Source: CAWFLT01 sp963816795
Lineage (GTDB): Bacteria; Acidobacteriota; Vicinamibacteria; Vicinamibacterales; SCN-69-37
Direction: 5' to 3'
Length of the DNA stretch: 64,000 nucleotides
Assembly (NCBI GenBank): GCA_963816795.1
Contig: CAWFLT010000006.1
Location: forward strand, 248,001 to 312,000
Shown here: positions 8,359 through 15,447 of the stretch, piece by piece
How the letters are laid out: every line of letters starts with the position of its first letter
Position numbering within the stretch: the stretch's first letter is position 1
Translations under genes and position numbers: made by a program
Notes under the pieces: model-generated
The model's database searches: none
Told to the model about the DNA's origin: nothing
The model's input: only the letters and a program-made list of their open reading frames with translations

Positions 8359-9966
8359 ATGGACGTTCTCTCGAGCCAGATCCGCACCGACAGTCCGGAG
8401 TTCCAGCAGAATCGCGATCGCATGACGGCGCTCGTCACCGAGCTGCGCGAGCGACAGGCGCGCGCGCGTGAAGGCGGCGGGCCGAAGTATCTCGAACGGC
8501 ATCGGCAACAGGGCAAGCTGCCCGTGCGCGAGCGCATCAGCCAGCTGCTCGATGCCCACACGCCGTTTCTCGAGCTCTCGCCGCTGGCGGCGTGGGACCT
8601 CTACGACAACGACGCGCCGGCCGCCGGCATCGTCACCGGCATCGGCCGTGTGCAGTCGCGCGAAGTCCTGGTCGTCGCCAACGACGCGACGGTCAAAGGC
8701 GGCACCTACTACCCACTGACGGTCAAGAAGCACCTGCGCGCCCAGCAGATCGCGCTCGAGAATCGCCTGCCCTGCGTGTATCTCGTGGATTCCGGCGGCG
8801 CGTTTCTGCCGCTCCAGGCCGACGTCTTCCCCGATCGCGAGCACTTCGGCCGCATTTTCTACAACCAGGCCCGGATGTCGGCGGAACGGATTCCGCAGAT
8901 TGCCGTCGTGATGGGATCGTGCACGGCCGGTGGCGCCTACGTGCCGGCGATGTCGGACGAAACCGTCATCGTGAATGGCACCGGCACGATCTTCCTCGGC
9001 GGCCCGCCCCTGGTGAAGGCCGCCACCGGCGAAGAAGTCACGGCCGAAGACCTTGGCGGCGCCGACGTGCACACGCGCGAATCCGGCGTCGCCGACTACT
9101 TCGCGGAGGACGACGAGCATGCGCTGCAGATCGCGCGCACGATCGTCTCGACGCTGCACACGACCAAGCGGCTGCCGGCGGACATGACGACGCCCGAGGC
9201 GCCGAAGTACGACGCCGAGGAGCTCTACGGCATCGTCGGCGGAGATACCCGGCGCCCGTACGATGTGCACGAGATCCTCGCGCGCGTGGTGGACGGATCG
9301 CGCTTCGACGAGTTCAAGCAACGCTACGCCACGACGCTCGTGACCGGCTTCGCGCGCCTGCACGGCTTTCTCATCGGCATCATCGCCAACAACGGCGTGC
9401 TGTTCTCGGAGTCCGCGTTGAAGGCCACGCACTTCATCGAACTGTGCAATCTTCGCGGGATCCCGCTCGTGTTTCTCCAGAACATCACCGGCTTCATGGT
9501 CGGCCGGCAGTACGAGCGCGGCGGGATCGCGAAGGATGGCGCCAAGATGGTGCACGCGGTCGCCAATTCCGTGGTGCCGAAGTTCACGGTCGTCATCGGC
9601 GGCTCGTTCGGCGCCGGCAACTACGGCATGGCGGGACGCGCGTACGATCCGCGGCTGCTGTGGATGTGGCCGAACGCCCGCATCTCGGTGATGGGCGGCG
9701 AACAGGCCGCCTCGGTGCTGGTCACCGTGAAGCGCGATCAGTTGACGCGTGAGGGCCAGCCGCTCTCGCCGGAAGACGAGCAGGCCATTCGCACGCCGAT
9801 CCTCGAGAAGTACGATCGCGAGGGATCGCCCTACTACTCCACTGCCCGGCTGTGGGATGACGGCATTCTCGACCCGGCCCGGACGCGCGAAGCGCTGGCG
9901 CTCGGCCTCTCTGCGTCGTACAACGCGCCGATTCCGGATGCCCGGTTCGGCATCTTCCGGATGTAA
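8359..9966 (+). CDS. liuB: 3-methylcrotonyl-CoA carboxylase beta subunit (carboxyltransferase)
   Basis: This intact 535-residue protein has the usual size for MccB. It carries the two-part carboxyltransferase fold: an N-half with GGTYYPLTVKKHLRAQQIA, VVMGSCTAGGAYVPAMSDE and FLGGPPLVKAATGEEV, and a C-half with GGSFGAGNYGMAGRAYDPR and ARISVMGGEQAASVL. It transfers carboxyl from carboxybiotin to 3-methylcrotonyl-CoA, giving 3-methylglutaconyl-CoA in leucine and isovalerate breakdown. The stop overlaps the start of the next gene (TAATG at 9964-9968), and the hydratase, biotin carboxylase and HMG-CoA lyase follow, which supports this substrate over propionyl- or acetyl-CoA. Confidence 0.93.
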   Translation: MDVLSSQIRTDSPEFQQNRDRMTALVTELRERQARAREGGGPKYLERHRQQGKLPVRERISQLLDAHTPFLELSPLAAWDLYDNDAPAAGIVTGIGRVQSREVLVVANDATVKGGTYYPLTVKKHLRAQQIALENRLPCVYLVDSGGAFLPLQADVFPDREHFGRIFYNQARMSAERIPQIAVVMGSCTAGGAYVPAMSDETVIVNGTGTIFLGGPPLVKAATGEEVTAEDLGGADVHTRESGVADYFAEDDEHALQIARTIVSTLHTTKRLPADMTTPEAPKYDAEELYGIVGGDTRRPYDVHEILARVVDGSRFDEFKQRYATTLVTGFARLHGFLIGIIANNGVLFSESALKATHFIELCNLRGIPLVFLQNITGFMVGRQYERGGIAKDGAKMVHAVANSVVPKFTVVIGGSFGAGNYGMAGRAYDPRLLWMWPNARISVMGGEQAASVLVTVKRDQLTREGQPLSPEDEQAIRTPILEKYDREGSPYYSTARLWDDGILDPARTREALALGLSASYNAPIPDARFGIFRM

Positions 9967-10790
9967 TGACCAGCGTCCTCATCACTCCAGGTCCGGTCAC
10001 GACGGTGACGCTCAATCGTCCGGACGTGCGGAACGCGTTCGACGAACGCTTGATCGAGGACCTCACGACGTGGGCGGCGTCGGTGCCGGCCGACGGATCG
10101 GTGCGGGTCGTCGTCCTGCAGGGCGCCGGCTCGGTGTTCTCAGCCGGCGCCGACGTGCAGTGGATGTCGAAGATGCTCGGCTATTCCCGCGAGGAGAACA
10201 TCGCCGACGCCACCCGTGCCGCGCGGATGTTTCACGCGATCGATGCGATTCCGGTTCCCGTGATCGGGCGCATCCATGGCGCCGCGCTCGGCGGCGGCTC
10301 CGGACTCGCCGCCGTCTGCGATGTCGTCGTCGCGGCCGAGGACGCGATCTTCGGATTCACCGAGGTGGCTCTCGGGATTCTGCCCGGCATGATCTCGCCG
10401 TTCGTCGTGCGCAAGATCGGCCTCTCGGCCGCTCGCGAGCTCTGCCTGAGCGGGGCGCGGTTCTCGGCGGCGCGGGCGAGAGAGATCGGTCTCGTCCACG
10501 ACGTGGTCGCGGCCGAGCGATTGGACCTCGCGGTCGAGCGGCATGTACAGCTCTTCCACAAGGCGGCGCCTTCCGCGGTCGCAGCGACCAAGGCACTCCT
10601 CAGCGCCGTCCATGGCCGTCTGCCGGCCGACGTCCTCCCGCTCACGGTCGAGGCGATCGCCAGTCAGCGCGTCTCGCCTGAAGGCCAGGAGGGACTGCGC
10701 GCGTTTCTCGACAAGCGGACCGCCTCATGGGCCACTGGCGGCAAGGGCACGGCGGCGAAGCCCAACCGAGACGGCACGCCATCGCAATGA
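9966..10790 (+). CDS. liuC: 3-methylglutaconyl-CoA hydratase (enoyl-CoA hydratase family)
   Basis: This is a 274-residue crotonase-fold enzyme. The oxyanion-hole segments are FSAGADVQWMSKM and IHGAALGGGSGLAAV, and the catalytic-region Glu lies in FGFTEVALGILPGMISPF. It is placed between the two carboxylase subunits with 1-base and 4-base overlaps. By family and context it hydrates 3-methylglutaconyl-CoA to HMG-CoA, the step between the carboxylase and the lyase encoded downstream. The last 20 or so residues (after FLDKRTASW) are a low-complexity extension. Confidence 0.88.
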   Translation: MTSVLITPGPVTTVTLNRPDVRNAFDERLIEDLTTWAASVPADGSVRVVVLQGAGSVFSAGADVQWMSKMLGYSREENIADATRAARMFHAIDAIPVPVIGRIHGAALGGGSGLAAVCDVVVAAEDAIFGFTEVALGILPGMISPFVVRKIGLSAARELCLSGARFSAARAREIGLVHDVVAAERLDLAVERHVQLFHKAAPSAVAATKALLSAVHGRLPADVLPLTVEAIASQRVSPEGQEGLRAFLDKRTASWATGGKGTAAKPNRDGTPSQ

Positions 10791-12902
10791 TCCAGCGCGT
10801 GTTGATCGCCAACCGCGGCGAGATCGCCCGCCGCGTCATTCGGACCTGCCGCACGATGGGCATCGCGTCCATCGCCGTCTACTCTGAAGCCGACGCGGAC
10901 GCTCCGCACGTCCGTGAAGCTGACGAGGCGGTCGCGATCGGCCCGGCGCCGTCGACCGAGAGCTACCTGAACATCCCGCGGGTGATCGAGGCCGCGCGAT
11001 CGGCGCGCGCCGACGCGGTGCACCCGGGCTACGGATTCCTCTCAGAAAACGCCGCCTTCGCCGACGCGTGCGAGTCGGCTGGCCTCGTCTTCGTCGGACC
11101 GCCGGCCAGTGTCATGCGGCGCATGGGATCGAAGACGGGGGCACGCGCCTTGATGTCTGCCGCGGGCGTCCCGGTCGTCCCCGGCGTGACGCCCGACTCC
11201 CAGGACGACGCCGACATCGCGGCGGCTGTCGCGAAAGTCGGATTCCCCGCCCTGCTCAAGGCGGCTGGCGGCGGTGGCGGCAAAGGCATGCGCGCTGTCC
11301 GGACGGCGGGCGACGTCGAGGCTGCTGTCGGAGCGGCACGGCGTGAAGCCGAGCGGTCGTTCGGTAACGGCACGCTGTACGTCGAGCGGCTGATCGAGCA
11401 GTCCCGCCACGTCGAAGTGCAGATCTTCGGCGATCGTCACGGCCGGCTCGTGCATCTGTTCGAGCGGGACTGCACGCTGCAGCGCCGCCACCAGAAGGTG
11501 ATCGAAGAAGCGCCAGCGCCGACCCTCACGCCGGCCGTGCGCGCGCGACTGACGACCGCGGCGCTCACCGCGGCGCGAGCGGCGGGATACGTGAATGCGG
11601 GAACCGTCGAGTTCCTGCTGACGGGCGACGGCGATGCGGCGGCGTTCTACTTTCTCGAAATGAACATGCGGCTGCAGGTCGAGCATCCGGTGACCGAGGC
11701 GATCACCGGTCTCGATCTGGTGCGGGCGCAACTGCTCGTGGCCGGCGGCGAGCCGCTTCCCTTCACCCAGGACGAGATCGTGGCGCGGGGCCACGCGGTC
11801 GAGTGCCGGATCTACGCCGAGGATTCGCGGCGGCTGTTGCCGCAGTCGGGCAAGCTGATTCGGTACCGCGAGCCTGACGGCGCAGGCCTCCGCGTCGATG
11901 CCGGCGTGGTCGAAGGCCAGTCGATCACCGTGCACTACGACCCGCTGCTCGCGAAACTGATCGCGCACGGATCCTCTCGCGACGAAGCCATGGACCGCAT
12001 GCGCGACGCGTTGAGGCGCTACGAGATCCTCGGCTTGCGCCACAACCTCGCGTTTCTCCGGACGCTCCTTGACCGCGAGGAGGTCCGCACGAATCGCGTC
12101 CACACGACGTTTCTCGAGGATCAGCTGTCCACGCTCGTCGCCGAGCCACCGGCGGCATCGGCCCGCGCGGCGGCGGCCATCGCCGCGATGCTGGCCGCAC
12201 GCGGACCGGCTCCGGCCACGAGCGCGACCGACGGCGCGCCGCTCGCGTCAGCTTCGATCCCTTCGATCGCCTCGGCGCGATCGTCTGGTAGCCGATGCCG
12301 ACGCGATTCCGGCTTCTGAGCGACGACCGCGGGTGGACGGCCACTGTAGACGGCGAGACGGTCACGCTCGACGACGCAAGTGAGCCGGTCGTGATCTCAG
12401 AAGCGGGCGACGGACGGTTCCACGTCAAGGACACGGCGATCTCGGGCGTCGCGGCCGAGGCCGGTGGCGTCATCTGGGTCTCGATCGAGGGCGATGTGTT
12501 TGCCTTTCGCATCAGCACCGGCGGCCGCGCGCGGCCAGTCGCAGGCGCGCGACCAGGACGCGCTCAGCCCGCCGATGTCCGCGACGGTGGTGCGGGTCCT
12601 CGTCGCGGCGGGCGACGCGGTGCGCCAGGGCGACACGCTGGTGGCCCTCGAGGCGATGAAAATGGAATTGCCGATCCGCGCCCCGAGAGACGGCATCGTG
12701 CGCGCGATTCTCTGCCAGGAAGGGCAACTCGTTCAGCCGGGACAAAGCGCTGGTGGAGATGGAGCACGTAGCGCGAGTCTCCAGGAGACACCACGGGGGA
12801 CAGCGCGAGGACGGCACGGAGCTCACGGGGCCGTATAAGTTCGACGTAGACCTTGCGATCCGTGAAGTCCGTGATCTCCGTGCGTTCGTGGACTCCGTGT
12901 GA
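10787..12902 (+). CDS. liuD: 3-methylcrotonyl-CoA carboxylase alpha subunit (biotin carboxylase + biotin carrier), frame-disrupted at its 3' end
   Basis: It starts at 10787 (MIQRVLIANRGEIARRVIRT), overlapping the hydratase stop as ATGA. Residues 1 to about 450 are the biotin carboxylase domain: VHPGYGFLSENAAFA, the glycine-rich KAAGGGGGKGM ATP loop, ERDCTLQRRHQKVIEEAPAP and FLEMNMRLQVEHPVTE. The central linker and the carrier domain are split over frames: changes near 12240, 12535 and 12745, plus an in-frame TAG at 12289-12291. The biotinylation motif EAMKMELPI is present (about 12650). After a last frame change the reading runs as LVEMEHVARV into a repeat, ending at the TGA at 12900-12902. 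It works as the partner of the MccB subunit. Confidence 0.88.
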
Positions 12903-12910
12903 GAGGCCTG
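12800..12910 (-). repeat. Degenerate CACGGAG-type repeat at the end of liuD
   Basis: Read on the minus strand this is a chain of short words: CCTCTCACACGGAGTCCACG, then CACGGAGATCACGGACTTCA. The same word family (CCTCTNACACGGAG) makes up the repeats around the GxxExxY gene at 36-37 kb. The liuD frame reads through it. Confidence 0.65.
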
Positions 12911-12918
12911 AGGTTTCG

Positions 12919-13696
12919 ATGGAGAACGTCGACCGTTGGCTCGAAGCGCTCGATCTGCGACATGGCCGTGCGTTCAGCCGGCCGGAGTTGCTGAAAGCGA
13001 TTCGCGCGCTGTCGGCGAGGTATGTCGAACGGCGGAGCGAGTTGCCGAGCCGGTCGCCGATCGACTCTGCCGGCAAGCGCGCGGCGTTCGCGTTGTTCTA
13101 TGCGCCGTTGCATTTCCTCACGGTGCAGCGCGTGGTCAACGCGATCGGGACGCATGGAGTTGCCGCACCCAAGACGATCGTCGATCTCGGATGCGGCACC
13201 GGCGTCGCCGGCGCTGCGTGGGCAGGGACGTTCGCGGCCACGCCCTTGTTGCGCGGCGTCGACACGCTCGGCTGGGCCGTCGATGAGGCGACGTGGAACT
13301 GGCGAACGCTCGGCCTCAGCGGCAGCGCCCGTCGCGGCGATCTCGTCGAGGCCGCGGAGCGACTGGGTGCGACGCGGTCGGCGCGAGACCGGCGACGTAC
13401 CGGGCGTGATTCTGGGCTGGAGCGTGAATGAGCTCGACCCGGCCGGGCAGAAACGGCTCCTGCCCGTCCTGATGGAGATCGGTCGTCGCGGAGCGCCGAT
13501 TCTGATCATCGAGCCGATCGCGCGCCGCATGTCGCCGTGGTTCGACGCCTGGAGCGACGAATTCATCAACGCCGGCGGGCGCGCAGACGAGTGGCGGTTC
13601 CCTGCCGACCTGCCGCCGCTCCTGGCCGATCTCGACACCGCCGCTGGGTTCAAGCGGACTGAGCTCTCGGCGAAGACACTGGCGCTCGGACTCTAG
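12919..13696 (+). CDS. SAM-dependent class I methyltransferase, frame-disrupted
   Basis: It starts at 12919 (MENVDRWLEALDLRHGRAFS). The SAM-binding motif I is TIVDLGCGTGVAGAAWAG (about residues 88-105), followed by an acidic post-I strand ending LRGVDTLGWAVDEATWNW. The frame changes near 13380, after which the protein continues VILGWSVNELDPAGQKRLLP, LIIEPIARRMSPWF and ELSAKTLALGL to the TAG at 13696. The 'NEL' after the hydrophobic strand is a common motif IV variant. The substrate is unknown. It sits inside the leucine-degradation cluster, which is unusual; there is no clear functional link. Confidence 0.7.
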
Positions 13697-13712
13697 GGAG
13701 TGACTTGCGCTC

Positions 13713-13847
13713 GAAGTCCGGGGTGAAAAGCACTGGAGGTCCGGTGTGAAAAACACACGAGGTCCGGCGTCGAACGAGCGTGAAGTCCGGCGCTCACGCG
13801 CGAGGTCCGGAGTGAATTGCGCTTGAAGTCGGGAGTGAAGTGCGCCC
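13713..13847 (+). repeat. Tandem array of six 23-bp units (forward)
   Basis: Units start at 13713, 13736, 13759, 13782, 13802 and 13825. Five are exactly 23 bases and one is 20. The consensus start is GARGTCCGGNGTGAA followed by a variable 8 bases that often include GCGC. The units are imperfect and directly adjacent, with no spacers. Inverted units of the same family lie at 15002-15086, so the two arrays face each other around the HMG-CoA lyase gene. Confidence 0.88.
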
Positions 13848-13876
13848 AAAGGAAGCGGACCGCCCGCAGGCGAGCG

Positions 13877-13905
13877 TCGCCCTTCGACAGGCTCAGGGCA
13901 GGCGA
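13877..13905 (+). repeat. Short dispersed motif (CCTTCGACAGGCTCAGGGCA)
   Basis: The block CCTTCGACAGGCTCAGGGCA followed by GGCGAGC lies between the 23-bp array and the GC-rich repeat. I recognise this core as a motif seen in intergenic DNA of many unrelated bacteria; no function is known to me. Only one copy was found in this window. Confidence 0.5.
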
Positions 13906-13927
13906 GCTGGTGAGGCGCGCGCGTGAG

Positions 13928-14003
13928 AGCCCTCAGCCGCCGCGAAGCGCGAAGGCGCAAAGCGGCAGCGTTGGGGGTGGGGCCCCAACGCAGTGAATGA
14001 AGT
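13928..14003 (-). repeat. Dispersed GC-rich intergenic repeat, diverged copy 3
   Basis: Read on the minus strand this has TTCACTGCGTTGGGGCCCCA then CCCCCAACGC, keeping the GGGGCCCCACCCCC core of copies 1, 2 and 4 but with a different, Ala/Arg-codon-like tail (CGCTTTGCGCCTTCGCGC). With the 23-bp array it fills the 343-base gap in front of the HMG-CoA lyase gene, in which no gene is seen. Confidence 0.65.
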
Positions 14004-14039
14004 CGGGCCCCATGCGCAACTAAGAAAGAGGTCCCTACG

Positions 14040-14955
14040 ATGGGCAAACGAGACGTCGTCGTGTATGAAGTTGGCCCCCGTGACGGGTTGCAGAATGAAG
14101 CGGCCGCCATCGGGACCGCGCAGAAGATCGCGTTCGTCGATGCGTTGAGCGCGGCCAGGCTGCCGGTCATCGAGGTGTCGGCGTTCGTGAGCCCGAAGCG
14201 GGTGCCGCAGATGGCCGATGCTGCGGAAGTGTTCGCCGGCATCTCGCGACGGCCGGGCACGCGGTATGCGGCGCTCGTCCCGAACCCGAAAGGGCTCGAC
14301 CGCGCGATGGCGGCGGGCGTGACGGACGTCGCGATCTTCGCGGCGGCGTCCGAGACGTTCAGCCAGCGCAATATCAGCCAGTCGATCGCCGAGTCGTTTG
14401 AGACGTACCGCGAGGTCGCGGGAGCGGCGCTCGCGGCCGGCCTCAGGGTCCGCGGCTATCTCTCCACGGCGTTCGGCTGTCCGTTCGAAGGCGCGGTGCC
14501 GGTGGCTCGCGTCATCGAGTTGACCGAGCGTCTCCTGGCGTTCGGTGTGTACGAAGTGGCCGTGAGCGACACCATCGGCGTCGCTCATCCTGGCCAGGTC
14601 CGCACCGTCGTCAGCGATCTCCTCCGGTCCGTACCCGCGGACCGTATCGCCCTGCACTTCCACGACACTCGAGGCACCGCGCTGGCCAATGTGTTGGCCG
14701 CGCTCGACCTTGGTGTCACCACCTTCGACGCCTCCGCCGGGGGGCTCGGCGGCTGTCCCTACGCACCGGGTGCGTCCGGAAATCTCGCCACCGAGGACCT
14801 GGTCTACATGCTCCTTGGGCTCGGTCTGGCGACCGACATCGATCTCCCGGCGATCGCCGCCGCGTCACGCGCCCTTGAACCGGCGCTCGGCCATCGACTG
14901 CCGTCGAGATATCTGTCGGGTACGGCGGGTACGTACGGGCCGCGTCTTGACCTAG
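14040..14955 (+). CDS. liuE: Hydroxymethylglutaryl-CoA lyase, stop codon uncertain
   Basis: It begins MGKRDVVVYEVGPRDGLQNE, the first motif of the HMG-CoA lyase/homocitrate synthase TIM barrel. The metal-binding LHFHDTRGTALAN and the catalytic-loop Cys in GGLGGCPYAPGASGNLATED are present. It cleaves HMG-CoA to acetoacetate and acetyl-CoA, the last step of leucine breakdown. An AGAGGT at 14027-14032 may be the ribosome-binding site. The starting frame has no stop where the family ends; it runs through the next repeat array into padR. A one-base shift near 14940 would end it at the TAG at 14953-14955 (305 codons, normal length), and I use that end. Confidence 0.88.
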
Positions 14956-15001
14956 CGCTGGACCCCAAGCGCGTTCCACTCCGGCTCGCACGCTCACCCG
15001 C

Positions 15002-15086
15002 GAGCGCCCTTCACTCCGGACCCGAGGCTGCTCGGACCTCCCGCGCCCTTCACTCCGGACCTCGAGCGCCCTTCACTCCGGACCTC
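15002..15086 (-). repeat. Inverted units of the 23-bp repeat family
   Basis: On the minus strand, two perfect-length units (15064-15086 and 15041-15063) both begin GAGGTCCGGAGTGAAGGGCG; a partly degraded one covers 15024-15040, and another full-type unit covers 15002-15023. A further trace (TTCCACTCCGG) is near 14974. The orientation is opposite to the array at 13713-13847. Confidence 0.85.
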
Positions 15087-15129
15087 CGCGTCCCTCGGCC
15101 AACTTTCCCCGGGCACGCCCCGTCTTGGC

Positions 15130-15147
15130 TATGTAGCAACGCACATA
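15130..15147. promoter_or_regulatory. Candidate PadR operator overlapping the padR start
   Basis: TATGTAGC (15130-15137), AAC, GCACATA (15141-15147) form an imperfect palindrome that ends on the first base of the padR ATG. PadR regulators often repress their own operon by binding such palindromes, so autoregulation of padR and the permease is plausible, but this is inference. Confidence 0.35.
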
Positions 15148-15447
15148 TGCCCTTGTCCTACACCGCCCTCTTCGTCCTCCAGGCCCTCGCCCAGGGCCAT
15201 CGCTTCGGTTTCGACATCATGGAGGCGACGCGGCTGCCGTCGGGCACCGTCTATCCGGTCCTCCGGCGGCTGGAAGCGCAGGGGCTCGTCGGCTCGGCGT
15301 GGGAAGACGACGAGCGTGCGCGCAAGGCGAGCCGGCCCCGGCGGCGCAATTACGAGCTGACGCGCGAGGGCCGCGAGCATCTGCGCAGCGTCCGAGGCGC
15401 GCTATCACGCCGTGGCGCGGCTGTTCGAGAAGCGGGCGCGGCCATGA
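15147..15447 (+). CDS. PadR family transcriptional regulator, frame-disrupted near the C-terminus
   Basis: It starts at 15147 (MPLSYTALFVLQALAQGHRF). The winged-helix domain has the family pattern GFDIMEATRLPSGTVYPVLRR, LEAQGLVGSAWEDDERA and YELTREGREHL. A frame change near 15385 leads to ARYHAVARLFEKRARP and a TGA at 15445-15447 that overlaps the ATG of the permease gene (ATGA). A PadR gene directly in front of an ADOP-type permease is a common pairing in Acidobacteria, so it probably controls that permease. About 100 residues is the normal size for this short PadR group. Confidence 0.85.

Noticed and set aside
12564..13076. 170-codon minus-strand frame
   Set aside because: It lies over the biotin-carrier end and a repeat; the TEITDFTDRK-like peptide comes from the repeat words.
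13713..13847. CRISPR array
   Set aside because: The units are adjacent with no unique spacers, are only 23 bases and vary in sequence; no cas genes are present.
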